From contig WELA01003517.1 of the NCBI GenBank assembly GCA_009602735.1, positions 143,816 to 207,815 on the forward strand: a DNA stretch of 64,000 nucleotides. The letters are read 5' to 3'. Both the position numbers and the translations under genes were made by a program. Shown one piece after another: positions 12,531 to 24,270 of this stretch. Origin of the DNA: Mesotaenium endlicherianum (Eukaryota > Streptophyta > Zygnematophyceae > Zygnematales > Mesotaeniaceae). The notes beneath the pieces were generated by a model. That model had not been told where the DNA came from and made no database searches. It saw only the letters and a list, made by a program, of their open reading frames with translations. The number at the start of each line of letters is the position of its first letter. Position 1 is the stretch's first letter.

Positions 12531-14625
12531 ATGACTGTCGCCATCGATCCAGTAAGTCAAATTTCTCACCGGAGCACCTTGAAAGCGGCCAGCAAACATT
12601 GGGGTGCATATGAAAGAAAGCTGACAGTCGGGGAGAGAAATAGTTTTGATAAAGAAGAAGTGCGACATAAATGCGTCGGTGAAGAGGCTATTGTAGACAG
12701 AACAGAAGGTAGTGCCAATAATCAGGTTAGACAACGCAATTTGACATTTGGAGGCCCACTATCAGGAAAACAAAAGGTCATCACAATGAGGACTGGATCA
12801 TCTTCTGCTAAGAATCAAAGTGTTTCACTGTCTTTAAAGCGTGACTTGACGAAGGTTGCAAAAGAAGGTGGGGATGCAAGGAAAAGCAGGAAACGGGCCA
12901 GAGATGCGGAAGAAGTCCAAGTTTTCAGCATGAGGCACTCCGCAGCAGCAGGTTAGACAATAGCTACTGAGCATACCCTTCTTGCTATAAATACTCTTCC
13001 CTGGCCGCTCTTCTACGATGTACTTGGTGCATGTGCGGTATATTGACTTGCTGGTGTACCTTGATGAAACAGTTTGGAAGACTGCTGTTCTGGCGACTAA
13101 CTAATACCAAGGGTTCTGTTTTGCAGGCACTCTGTCGCAGAATGAAGCAGATGCCAGGAGGGAAGGACAGGGACCCTCTAGTCAGGCTTTATCGGCTGAC
13201 TTGCAGGGTCTGGAAGAGCAGCCAGCCGTAGTGCTTGGCAAAGGGCCCAGGAGCAAGAGAGCAACGTTTTGCCACTCTCCGCTTCCTTTGCCTTCCGATT
13301 GCATGCCGAGCGGAGAACTTGATGTGGAAGCAGCTTCCAGGGAGCTTCCTGCCAGCCTGAACGCTGACGTGCACAGTTATCATCACGTGTCGGATCTGCT
13401 AGCTGGCAGGTTGACGCCTGAGCACTGCCCACCCCCACCCTCACCCCCACCCTCTCACGCTGCACCTGCACGTTACTCGCCTCCCCCGGAGTTCCTCAGT
13501 GAGGACTCTGCCCACATAAGCCACCTCATTGCCAAGTACTCGCAGCCAGCTGTCGACCAGGCCCTGTGGTCCCCACGAGTCAGCGGCAGCCAGTGGAGGC
13601 AGGAGGGCCTCTATAATCCGCCGACATCTTCATACGCATACGCCGCCCCCCCAGCCCCCCCTGCCCCCGTGAGTGCCAACGAGTATTTGGGGGCAGGCTC
13701 TTTCTGGGAAGCACCCGACTCCAGAGGGGTGCCCAAGGCATCCAGTTACCTCAGGGGCCACGTGAAGCCCTCCTATTCTCTCCTGGAGTATGAGCTGCGG
13801 TCTGGATCTGCTGGGCCGAACAGGGACACCTGTAGGGGCCACGAGCAGGGGTCACTGAGCAAGCCGATGTGGCCGGGGCTGGAGCCGGGAGCGGGGGCAG
13901 AGGAGTTTTGGCAACAGGGGCCGCTGCTGCCGCCGCCGCCGTCGCCACCTGGCGTGCTGCGGCTGGAGGGAGCGTGCTCGGGTCCCCTGCTCCCGTTTGG
14001 TGACCGCGGGCGGAGGCTGGAGTCGCTCCTGGACATGGCAGAGCTCTCGTCCGCTATGGACACGCCTAGCTGCAAGAGTGGCGCGGACGACATCGACGAC
14101 TGGCTGGTGAACGACTCGCAGATGGAGTGGCTGGAGGGGGCCTCTGACTGGCTGCAGGCTGCGGGGCTTCCCTTGCTCCTGGAGAAGTCGGAGGCGGATG
14201 TGGACGCGGCCGAGAGGAGCTTTCCGCGTGTGAGCACGAGCGAGAGCACCACCGCCAACGACGGCTCCGTCAGCGCTGCAACCGTCACTAACGAGGATGT
14301 GGCTTCTGCTGGCGTGAGGGCACTAGGGGGAGGCGCGGTGCCCAAGGGCAAGGATGAGGAGGAAGTGCACACGCGTGAAGGACGTGCTAGAGATGGGAGG
14401 GAGGAGGGGCAGGAGGAGGAGGAGGCGGTGTTCTCACACCTGAAGCCCTTCTTCCGAAACTTCTCCCTGGACTGGCTGCCCGGCAGCGAGGACAGCACCG
14501 GCGGCCTGAAGCAGCAGGCGCTGCCGCTGCCGCACGAGGACGGCATGAAGCTCAAGCTCTTTGAGGCAGGTGTCATTACTCTGCCAAAGCAGGTGGAGGA
14601 CGTGGGTGAAAGCACCGACTGCTAG
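12531..14625 (+). CDS. Low-complexity protein of unknown function (2 exons)
   Basis: Exons 12531-12951 and 13127-14625 join in phase across a GT-AG intron (CAG then GTTAGA; TTTTGCAG then GCACTC) to give 639 residues. The ATG is the first after an in-frame TAG at 12513-12515, but upstream exons are possible. The first exon is basic with a nuclear-localisation-like run (SRKRARDAEE). The second is rich in Pro, Ser, Gly and Glu, with poly-Pro stretches, an acidic aromatic segment (DDIDDWLVNDSQMEWLEG, codons near 14089-14142) and a late HLKPFFRNFSLDWLPG motif. It has no signal peptide or membrane segment. The pattern suggests a disordered nuclear or scaffold protein, which is inference only. A long frame on the opposite strand (13773-14615) is a GC-rich shadow. 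Confidence 0.6.
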
Positions 14626-16870
14626 GAGTAGCCCCCCTCCCCCCCCTCCACCTCACAGCGGTGGCAGGCGGCGGTGCCTGCACCCGTTTTTTTGTTCCCT
14701 GTACATACATTCATTTGGTCATGGATTGGCGGGAGCCTCTCTTTGTATATACATCAGATACGTTACAGGTTGGTTGGTAGCCCTGGTAGCAAGCAGGGCT
14801 CGAGTGGTAGCCTCCACGAGCTGGCACATCTTGTGTGTGTGCTAGAATATGTGCGTGGCCTCCTGTACAGATTGCTTATTGGTTCTCATTTTTGGCGTGA
14901 AGGCGCGAAGGTGAAGGGTTGTGCTCTAGTTTCCATTCGCAAGGCCAGGCGAAGCAATGGATTTTTTCCCAGACCGCTTCTCCTGATCATATATCAATCT
15001 AGCGTAAGGGAGAAGATTTGAGAGAGAGTGCATCGTGGGATGTCAACGCGCGTAGCATCCTGAGGGAGGGGCGCCTTTTGTACATAGCGGCCGACTTTCA
15101 GAGCACAATCAATACTCACACTCTGTTGACTTATGTCAGTCAGCTTGAGATCATATCTGCCCAAATCTCCTAGGAGCTTCAGTGAAAAGGAGGCCTGCAG
15201 TGTTACATGGTTGCGCGCATACGCTGAGTCTCAAACTATGTGCTGAGGATGTAGGTAGGTAGGCCGGTAAGCAGTACGTCAAGAAGGTGGAAGAAGCTGG
15301 TACATGAACTGCTGTTTCAGCAGGGATGCATGTGATGATACTTTACTTGTTGACCTAGCAGTTCCGTGGTCAAATGTTGGAACAGTTTTTTTGTCTGCTT
15401 CTTGCTTGTAAATACTTTACATCTCTAATACATGGGCTCAATTTGGATTCCATATACTTGATTTGGATTGCATATACATTTTTGAGCTAAAAGTTTTTTC
15501 GTTTCCTGTACTTATTGGACTGATCATTCGTTGCTTCCATGTCACCACAAGCTTCTACCATCAAAGTTCATGTGTCTCCACATCAAAGTTACGTGTTTGA
15601 CAATTTTAATTGCCTGATTTCGAAAGAAAGAAGGTGATCATTGAAAGAAAATAGTAGGAGAAGTAATATGCTATGGTGCGCGTCATCTGTTCTTTGTCTT
15701 ATCCTTTCCTACGTGTTGCTACGTTTATATAAGTGTAGACATTTCTATTCAATTCCCTAACAAAACTTGACTAGCAACTGCACCAGTCGTGCGATCGTAT
15801 GAGAACGAGACTCTTGCAAAAAAAAAATGGTGCTATTGTTGTGTTGTGGTTGGCCGCCGGATATTTTCCGCAGGTTACTGCCAATAGACACTGAAGTACC
15901 AAACAAAACACAACACTCTTGTGCATGGCTGTGACTGGTGCGGGCCCAAACTTAGGCTTGGGCCTGACTCGCGCACCTCCCGGTGGGGGGGGTTAGAGGG
16001 GTGGGTGGGTGGGTAAGTGTAGCAGTCACTTCCTGCTGCAATGAAAGATGCGTTGCAAATTAGAAGCCTTTACGAGGTTTAGGTGTGTCGATCGAACACG
16101 TCACGTGTGAAATCTACCAATTTGACCACTTGTTAAACCTTTCATTAACACTACAGGCAAACTTTTGGACAACATTTATTGACTGTGAATCTTGTATGAC
16201 AGTATTGCAAAAGTGTCCTCATACATAGCCCCACCATAATGAGAAATTTGAGTGTGATCATGAATAAGATGAATTTTCTATATTAATTCGTAAAGTCGCT
16301 TACTCCACATTCTTCTTTTCTACCATATTTACAAAATACATTTTTCACACTACTTAACACTGTCCATGCATTTATCCTAAATAACTTCCTGTTGATTTTG
16401 AGTGGTGTACATAAGATTCCTCACTTGGTTTGTAGAAATTACCAATCTTGAAGTGTCCTCTGTCCCTTTCATTTTACTGCTTCCTTTGCCTTGAACAGTA
16501 ATAGTACTTCATGATTTCCAGTTGGTGGCCCTTATGGGGCTTCTGAGTGGAATAACTGTGACCACAAAGTTGGCACATAAATCAAAAAAAGGAAAAAACC
16601 ACTCCAAATTTATAATCGACGAGGTGACTCACACCTCATAAAGATATACACGTATTTTTTTCTAGATTAATCAGGAGGCATGTTGTCATCTAGGACATCA
16701 TAATTTGGTGCTACAAGACTTGCCTTGACCATAGACGAATAGAGCAAGAATAATCTCAGACACAGATGTGGACCTACGCATTCTCTCAATCGATTAAGCC
16801 TTGAAATTACTTGCTCCCAGCTTGAAATACTACGCCAGTCAAGCAAAACCTTTACACCACACCTAAGCCT
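14626..16870. other. Intergenic, AT-rich; holds a G-rich motif
   Basis: The first part is the 3' region of the preceding gene. The rest has no coding signal. It contains a 7-bp inverted repeat (GGCCCAA/TTGGGCC, about 15943-15964) and a run of G tracts (15982-16013). Confidence 0.5.
15982..16013 (+). other. Potential G-quadruplex motif
   Basis: Five G-tracts of three or more lie within 32 bases, separated by loops of one to five bases, which meets the usual four-tract definition with one to spare. It is about 1.4 kb after a stop codon and not tied to any promoter I can see. Confidence 0.6.
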
Positions 16871-18600
16871 TCAACCCTTTGTGAAACAGGAGTCCACTTG
16901 ATTAAGGAAGATGTCTGCACAAAGAAACCACGCGAAGGCCTCAAAACAGATGAGAAACATGAAGTAGGGGAAGAAGCTGGCCTTGTATTCCAAGGTGCTT
17001 TCAACTGCATTCTCTCCAATCCGCAACTCCAAAGGCTGCATGGGTAACCCTTACACACTACACAAACAGCATCAAAAAACAAGAAACACATATGGCACTG
17101 CCTCATGCAAAATGCACTTAAATGTAGGAGAATCAGGGAAAGAAGCAAACCTTCAAGTGACCTTTGATACGAATGCTGGCTTTTCAATGGCAGAAAGGCC
17201 ACAATCCCAGAGCAAATTGTCTGCCGTGAGCCTGCCACAAATTTTTGTCAAAACACAGCATAAATTACAATGTTGACTTCAGTATCACATTCAAGGCCAA
17301 TCTGCAATTCAATATTGAGAAGGAAAGGAAGCATTCAGCTCCCATAGAAAAAAGAGACACAGTGCGGCTGGAGCATCAGCTAGGAGCGAAAGACAATGCT
17401 CTTGATTTTCATAACGCCTCAAGGGCGCATCAAGTGAACTATGCAATACATCACGGCTCCAGCACAACTTGATAACACAGCATGCAGAAGCAGAACATTT
17501 TTGAACATTACAAGGACAAAGCAAGTGAACCAGCCTAAGAAAGTGAAGCATATGACAGCACAGTGCTAAAAAGACTCATGAACAAATGGGTGAAAAGCCT
17601 CAGACAAAAATATTTCAGCACGGCAGCAAAAGCTGCTAAGATATATGCTTGTCAACATTTTGGAACATCACAGGCCAGGCACCCAAGACCACTTGCAACA
17701 GAATGCCATGAATTTTATGAGACCCATACATAGCATAGCACAAATAACAGATGGAGGACAAGTATGGGTGGCCTCAGAAGGAAGGCAGTAGAACTGTTGT
17801 TTCTGTGTCAGAGCAGGGACCAAAAGGCCAACTTGCTAACCAGCGCATAAGTTCTTTCATCAGTGACCACCCATATCTAGCTTCTCAAGAGAATATTTGC
17901 ACCAGCATTCACAAGGAACACAGTTGGCACAGTTTCCTCGTCATACTACCAGCATGCTTGGGTCAGGAGAAATATACCAGTTCCACATGTCAGCTTTCGG
18001 ATAGGGATAACTGTTGTGTATGTTTTCTCATCATCCCCGAGCACAAACAGATAGGACACTTGCAGCCTGACTGACCAAAAGATCACAACACCGAGTGTAA
18101 CAACTGGAGAACGTCTCTGGGCCAAAATACATTATTCTAAAAACACATTAGTGGGGATACCATGATGTGGCTAGGTCAAAGATGAACAAAAAGAGTGGGC
18201 TCAGACAGAAACCACACCTGAAGCTGACTGTCATCGTGGTACGTCCATCAGCTTCAATTTTAGCTCTAACTGCGAAACAATCAAAGAAGGCTCGATGATG
18301 GTCAGGCAAAACAAGGAACACTGACTCCAAAAATCTGAGCTTTATAAACGCATCTCAACAGAGTATTTAAGTGCAACGTGATCATAGTAAGACACACAAT
18401 CAAGCGAGGACAGGCTCAAGCATGGCATAAATGGCATCAAAGTTAAGTAGTTGTAATGCAGGACATAAAGTAATTAAAACAAAGGGCAAGTCAAACAGAC
18501 GTAGCTCACCATCTCCAGAGGGCCGAGACGTTACAACGTGACCGTGTACAGCACCGGGTCCAACCACGTTCCCCACATCATACGGACCAGGCATTCCTAG
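16871..18600 (-). CDS. Tentative multi-exon minus-strand gene, unidentified
   Basis: Several minus-strand stretches read like protein and have splice-like borders. The last exon is 17035-16871 (55 codons with stop), after an ATGCAG acceptor; it carries a strongly hydrophobic segment (YKASFFPYFMFLICFEAFAW) that could span a membrane. A 70-bp exon at 17231-17162 reads LTADNLLWDCGLSAIEKP. A 117-bp exon at 18334-18218 includes DHHRAFFDCFAVRAKIEADG. A possible first exon near 18600-18520 starts MPGPYDVGNVVGPGAVHG and ends at a GTGAGC donor. I could not join them all in phase, exons are missing between 17.2 and 18.2 kb, and I do not recognise the protein. Treat the outline as a hypothesis. Confidence 0.3.
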
Positions 18601-19500
18601 CCCATGGCTAGCTAAGAACACCTGACTCCTTCATAGTTGAAGACTCATGCTGCATTGCAGGATAACACACAGCTTCGCTCTCTTCCATGACCGCCATCAA
18701 GACGACACACCAGCTCTGACTTAGAAAAATCTTGATGTGCGCCTGTAACCGTCAGGAGCCGCCGCCGCGCCCGAGTGGAAATGCTTGATCTCCATCAAGA
18801 GATAATACTGATGAGATGCACTGCAGCGAACGCTTCGAGGTCAAGTAGGGCGTGGTTTTGGTGACAAAATTGAACTTCGATATATGAGGCCTCACTATGA
18901 TGTGATAAACCTCAGCCTCTGCTTCTGCAGGTTCGATACCACACACATGGTCGTACGAGCGATTTTGTGAGTGAATTCTAAATCATTTCAAAGCATTTCA
19001 AAGAGCTAAACCTGCTGCGAACACGTGTGAAATGGGCATGACGAGTATGAACGGGAGAACGACTCTCGGTCGAGTTTTGATCGATCAGTGGACCGTCAGT
19101 GTGTGAAGCAAGTCGAGACGTTTGAGGAAAGCAAAGCGACGGAGCTTCACGACCATACTGCAATTTTCCACATTGTCCAGTCCCGAACTCGAGGCCCACG
19201 TACCGTCGACTGTGAGGCTTGAGCCATGTAGACAGCGAGTTATAGCTCCCATTTATTAACTTATCACATGCTTGCCTTTCTCCGCCCAGGTGTATGTATA
19301 TTAGGCATCGTATGCGGAAAGTCTGGTCTTCGTTGTGAATATTGTTTATCTGCAGATTTCTGCGTCACCCTGCATGGAAATGAATGATAGCCTCTCGACT
19401 GGAAACATAGTTTGATTCAGCTTACGTATTGCCGTAGTTCAGACGAGCTCGAAAGAAGAGCTGTCTAGCGTCAGTCTGGCAGCTGAAGATTTCCTGTAGA
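18601..19500. other. Intergenic, possible shared promoter region
   Basis: No coding signal I trust. It lies between the starts of two divergent genes, if the minus-strand model on its left is right. No clear TATA box was found. Confidence 0.4.
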
Positions 19501-22156
19501 ATGCTGTCTCGCTTGGTGAATTCCTTCGGGCAGCTGGCTGGAAGGGTGACGAAACAAAAATTTGTTGGAACTGATCTTATTGGAAACAAATACTTTAAGG
19601 CACCAAAAGTTGTCGATGGTGCAGGTACACATAGACTATTATGCCGCCATTCATTTGCAAATTACCTTGTGTTAGTAAGTTACTATTCCTCTTCTGTATG
19701 TTCTGAGCGAACAACGGGTGAGCTCGTCGGATTCCGAAAGAAGCTTACACACGCTCAAATCGATTTCTATCTGGTTAAGTCAAGGCTTTGTTTTAATGTG
19801 GGCAGAAGTGGAAAGGAGGTGGGTGGAGTTCAAGGGCTCTGCCGATCCGACAAAGGTTCCAGGTGACACTTTTGGCTGGATATTCATCGTGCACCTGTGC
19901 TTTATTGGTTTTTACGCTTGTAGTAGAGGCCGACGCAGTGGTTTTTTTTAAATATTTGGTGTATTTCTCATTATGCTGTAAAAATAAATACAGTAAGGAG
20001 CTGGCAAGCACCTTCAGACGAGGTGTGATGGGGAGAATGCAATGGTTGATTGCTTACCTCAAATTCCTAACTCCTGTGCGCAGTGGAATGGACAAGCTGG
20101 CTATCAGGCACTAGACAAGAGGCTCCATCTCTAGCGGTACATCTCGCTGCAGAAACTGTTGAATCCAGTGGCAGTCTTCCTTGGCGGTCAAAGTTGTCAG
20201 ATTAGATGTAGCAAGAATAAATTTCTAGCGAATACATATAGTTGAAGTGGGCCTGTATGGTGTGTGGCAGCTTTAGGAACATGTAAGGATGGGCTGACGA
20301 TATGACAGGGACAACAATGGGAGGTATATGCAGGAGATTGAGGCTCTAGACCGGCAGCGCAAGCTCGTTAAGCTGAAGGCTTCATGTAAGCCCCTTGTTA
20401 TTATGCTGCACTTTGTCTTCTCTCAAGAGAATTTGGGCCCGAATCAAAGAGCGATGGTATGTGACTTCCCTGACCCTGTTTGAGATGGTGGAAGGGAAGA
20501 AGCTAATTGACTCTTCGGGTTTGACCATTCGTCCAGTGTTGAAGAAAGAGGAGGACAAGCGCTTATTCCGGGCTAGAGTTCTTCAAGCTGATGCGTCTGC
20601 AGGTGCCCCCCTTTGCCTTCTGCTAGCTTCCTGAGACATGCACACCATGCGTGCCGTTGGCACTATGTCAAGTTAACTTAATATGCATCCAGTCAGCGGG
20701 AAGAGGGAGCTGCAGCAGCCCGTGTACTTCACCTGACACATTCAAATGGGCTGTACTTCTGCTGGAGACTGAAATATGCCTGCTGGCTTTCACTTTTTGC
20801 AGACGACTTTACTTCACAGGACCTGAAGCGCTACCTGAAGCAGATAAAGCAGGAGACCTCCACTGCTTCTCCAGGTCAGTCACCACAGCACATGAGACCA
20901 GGGGACCAAAAAGGAGCATGTTCTTTTTTCATCTCTCAAGCTTTTTCTTGTCATGACTCTCTGACATCAAAAAGCCTTGTGAAGATTCAATCTTTGCCTT
21001 GAGGTGCACTCTGTTTTGTCCATCTGGACGGCCTGTGCTGTGTCCACTAGGATACCAATGCTTCAAGTGACAAAGATGTGGTATGAGGTTGACCTGCCGG
21101 GGTACAGGCAGCCAAGAGCTGGCTCTTCATGAAACCAATTCCAAACATGTTAATGCCAGCAGGGGGACAAAGTAACAGCGAGGAAGCACGGACGAGTCTG
21201 CCTGGTGGTAGCCACTTCGGATCAGATGAAGAAATCCCAGATGGCCCAGCCTCAGCTCCTTCGGGAAGCTTCAGACCAGGCACCTGGCAGCCTCCGGATC
21301 CTCCCTCCAGGTACCACTCTCCTCACCATTGATGTGGAGTGCTCTCAGTTCATTGCTGAAGGAGTTGTGGGGAAGAAGCATGAGGGAGACGCTGTTTTAC
21401 TGGAAGGTGAGGCAGTCTTGGGGTTCCATATTAGGAAGCCATATTGAGCCCCTCATTGCACACGTGTTGCCTTCAATTGCATACCCCTTGCATGCCGGTC
21501 TCCAAGGGCCTGCTAAGAACACTCCTGTAACTTCGGTCATGTTTGTGTTTAAAAGGATGCTGTTACTTGAAACTGTCTGTCAGTGTAGCTACAGACAACC
21601 AGCCTCTCATCTTGAAAAAGCCCAGCCTTGTGTGGTGCTCATCTCTGTTCCCCTTCAGCGTTAAGATGTTAAATGTATCTTGTTCCTGAGTTTGTGCTCC
21701 CTTCTCATACTACAAACATATTCTCCTGCTGAGTCCCCTCCCACGCTTGTTGCAGTCAGCAGCTTGATTCATAACATAGAGTGACGGCTTGTTCGTTCAG
21801 CCGTTGCGTCCATGTCACTGATCACATCAGGCGTTCTCACGAGAGAGGGAGGGAGGAGCGTGCCTGCTGAGGCAACCACCCTGGTTCCTGCGCTTACGTA
21901 AGCCATAACCAATAGGTCAAGCTCAGGAGGAATGCACTGTGGAAACAGTAGGCGGGGGGGCCTTGTAATGCATGGATTATAGGATCATACGATTGGACAA
22001 AGAGGGATGCACCTTCTTTATCACTTCAGGCAAGCAATGGGCTCTGCTCTGGGCCAGCTCAACATTATTGCGAGGCGTGCATGCAGGGAGCCCAAAGGAC
22101 GCGCCGAGTCGTTCCAGCCCGGCATGTGGGAGCCTCCGGAACCCACAAGGAGATAG
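19501..22156 (+). CDS. NDUFAF2/B17.2L-like complex I assembly factor (8 exons)
   Basis: Family members help assemble mitochondrial NADH:ubiquinone oxidoreductase. Exons read 19501-19624, 19806-19862, 20084-20136, 20334-20385, 20537-20602, 20803-20874, 21163-21310 and 22087-22156; all have GT-AG borders and compatible phases, giving 213 residues. Diagnostic segments in order are FVGTDLIGNKYFK, RWVEFKGSADPTKVP, VEWTSWLSGTRQEAPS, EALDRQRKLVKLK, LKKEEDKRLF and SQDLKRYLKQ, then the C-terminal PGxW motif. That motif occurs twice: FRPGTWQPPDPPS in exon 7 and FQPGMWEPPEPTRR in exon 8. If the exon 7 donor at 21311 is not used, translation stops at 21332 and the protein has one copy (197 residues). Plant relatives are about 180 residues with one copy. 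Family assignment is strong; the choice of 3' end is open. Confidence 0.85.
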
Positions 22157-22444
22157 CAGTTTCTCTAATGCGTCTTCATGACCAGGAGACCTTCTCTGGT
22201 TTGTAATATATGGCAGAAACAGGCACAAACTTGGGATGCATACCTCCCACTAATCACAAACAAGGTTTACAAGTAGGAAAAATGGTTTGAAAGACCGGCA
22301 AAGGAAGTCAAAAGAGCCGCATCCGGCTGAAGCTCGTAGAGAGGGAGTCCCTAATGTTGTAAGCTTGCTTGAGCAACCTATTTGCGCGACTTTGTCAGCT
22401 TTGACATGCAAGCAAGACGAAGTAAACTAGTCAAAGCGGTCTCA

Positions 22445-22449
22445 TTGGG
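22445..22449. repeat. Target site duplication of element A1, left
   Basis: TTGGG directly before the 5' LTR, matched exactly by 29130-29134 after the 3' LTR. Confidence 0.95.
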
Positions 22450-22952
22450 TGTAGTGATTTGAGTTATTATATATTAGTTCGCATATATTTTAATGTTTTC
22501 AAATATATTTGGAGTAGTATTGTGTGGATTCAAGTGTGAATAGGTACTCTAGTGACTTGGTTCATGTCCTTTGAACCTTCTAAGGCATTTTCGAAGTTAG
22601 AGGAAAGACCTAGAAGAACTCCATGTGGCAAAAGTCAGATGTGCCATTTTTAGGTCAAAAGGACATGTGTACATTATTCTAGAAAGAGGTGGCAAGTTTT
22701 GGGATGTGTTGGGTGCCAACACATCAACATACACCTTCCTAGAAATTACTTATGTAGCAAGTATATAAACAAGAGCTAGAACATAGAAAGACATTCCAGA
22801 ATCACTCTTGTACTTGCCAAAATCCAGAAATATATTAACTTTCAAGAAGCCATCTCTCTTTCAAGAAGCTACCACTTGTGTTCAAAGATCCTTGTCTTGA
22901 ATAGATAAAGTATTCTGTTTTACTAAGTACTTTATCTATCTGTTTCACTACA
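22450..22952 (+). repeat. 5' LTR of A1
   Basis: The ends are a perfect 7-bp inverted repeat, TGTAGTG/CACTACA. A TATA box (22762-22768) marks the likely start of transcription near 22790. Confidence 0.95.
22762..22768 (+). promoter_or_regulatory. TATA box in the A1 LTR
   Basis: TATATAA within AAGTATATAAACAAG, repeated unchanged in the 3' LTR (28939-28945). It is the only TATA-like site in a suitable position in the LTR. Confidence 0.7.
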
Positions 22953-22953
22953 G

Positions 22954-22965
22954 TGGTATCGGAGC
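22954..22965 (+). other. Primer-binding site of A1 (initiator tRNA-Met type)
   Basis: TGGTATCGGAGC begins two bases after the LTR end. It differs at one base from the usual plant tRNA-iMet site TGGTATCAGAGC. The same variant is used by elements C and E here. Confidence 0.9.
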
Positions 22966-22989
22966 TAGGCACTTTGGTAGCACAAGAAG

Positions 22990-24270
22990 ATGGCCGATCC
23001 TCAAGACCAACAGCAAGCTTTCGAAGGAAGCCCTTCCTCTCCAAGACACCCTCCTCCAGCGCCGATGGGAGAGCCCACTCAAGAAAATCTGCAACAACAA
23101 GAAGCACCACAAGGAGGAGCACACCCTCCTCCAGCGTCGATGGGAGAGCCTACTCAAGGAAATCTGCAACAACAAGAAGCACCACAAGGAGGAGCACCGT
23201 CAAATCCCGTGGCAGCCGCTATAGCAAAGTTGACCCCACCACAAGGAGTTCCCGCAAATGAGTGGGCAGCCTTCCTAATGACCGTCCACAACCAAGTGGG
23301 CTTGGCCACCTATGAAGCAACCGTGCAAGCGTCAAGAGAAGCTATGGCTGCCATGGTTGCCCCTATTGCGAGCAATGCTCAAAATCCAGCCCCGGCTCAA
23401 GCGCCTCCACAAGAGCCAACGAGAGCAAGGAAACTCATCAAGCCCGGCAAACCCGACACTTTCAACCCCGGGAAAGGTGCCAACCTGAATTTATGGCTCT
23501 ACCAAGTGGAGACGTACCTCGCGTTCCTTGAAGTACCCGAGGAGGACTACGTTCCCTTTGCCGTTACCTTACTTAGAGGAGCAGCAACATCATGGTGGCG
23601 TAACTATCAAGCGGCTATATATCAAGCTATGGCGCACCCCATGCTCGGCCAAGAGCCCCCACCATCATATGCAAGATGGGCAGATTTTCGTGAGGCCCTC
23701 AAGAAGCAATTCATGCCCATCAATGCGGAGAAGATTGCCCGAGGAAAGCTCCACCATCTCAAGCAAACGACGTCCGTTCAAGAGTATACATCCAGATTTC
23801 ACGCCCTCACTCTTGAGATCCCCAACATGTCTCTCGAGGAGAAGATTGACCGTTACATCTTTGGCCTCAAACCCAAGGTGGCAAAGGAAGTGGAGTTACG
23901 CGACTTGACGGACTTCTCAAAGATCATTGAAGTGGCCCAAAAGGTGGATACCTTGGATTTCAAGCACTCCGTGCCTTCATCTTCACGGGTACCGACGACG
24001 CGGGTGTACGCAGCCCCTTCCACATCCGAATCTGGACCCACACCCATGGAAATCGGAGTTATTAAAAGGGACCCCGCGGCTGCCCGGAAGAGTGGAAGAC
24101 CCTCCAATGACACTTATGATGCAAGAAACCAGCAAGGAGTGAAAGCAAGACTCTCCCCGGCTGAAAAAGAAGCTCTCATGACGGCTGGACTATGCTTCTA
24201 TTGCAAGGAAAAGGGCCATCGTGCACTTTCATGCCCCAAAAAGTTGTCAAAAAACGGACAGCGCCGGTAG
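22990..24270 (+). CDS. Gag of element A1 (426 residues)
   Basis: Capsid and nucleocapsid polyprotein that packages element RNA. The N-terminus is Gln/Pro-rich with a repeated segment ([20 protein letters not shown] and a near copy), the middle has the retrotransposon Gag fold signature ([24 protein letters not shown]), and the C-terminus has one CCHC knuckle, [14 protein letters not shown], at residues 402-415. The start is the first ATG after the primer site. The frame ends at TAG 24268-24270, inside the stem that follows the frameshift heptamer. Confidence 0.95.
   Translation: MADPQDQQQAFEGSPSSPRHPPPAPMGEPTQENLQQQEAPQGGAHPPPASMGEPTQGNLQQQEAPQGGAPSNPVAAAIAKLTPPQGVPANEWAAFLMTVHNQVGLATYEATVQASREAMAAMVAPIASNAQNPAPAQAPPQEPTRARKLIKPGKPDTFNPGKGANLNLWLYQVETYLAFLEVPEEDYVPFAVTLLRGAATSWWRNYQAAIYQAMAHPMLGQEPPPSYARWADFREALKKQFMPINAEKIARGKLHHLKQTTSVQEYTSRFHALTLEIPNMSLEEKIDRYIFGLKPKVAKEVELRDLTDFSKIIEVAQKVDTLDFKHSVPSSSRVPTTRVYAAPSTSESGPTPMEIGVIKRDPAAARKSGRPSNDTYDARNQQGVKARLSPAEKEALMTAGLCFYCKEKGHRALSCPKKLSKNGQRR

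Noticed and set aside
13773-14615. 280-codon frame on the minus strand under the second exon of the 12.5-14.6 kb gene
   Set aside because: It is Ser-rich, the expected complement of Glu/Gly/Ala-rich GC-biased coding sequence, and has no motif of its own.
20137-20205. Read-through of NDUFAF2 exon 3 to a stop at 20205, giving a protein of about 101 residues
   Set aside because: Downstream exons with the correct phase carry the remaining conserved segments of the family, so a donor at 20137 is preferred.
20399-20536. Upstream extension of the open frame around NDUFAF2 exon 5
   Set aside because: The frame before 20537 cannot join exon 4 in phase without a stop, whereas the acceptor at 20536 gives a family-like reading, so it is treated as intron.
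23075-23200. Short repeats in the A1 gag start (two copies of a GAGCC-ACTCAAG-CTGCAACAACAAGAAG pattern)
   Set aside because: A simple internal duplication in a Gln-rich Gag; not a CRISPR or regulatory array.
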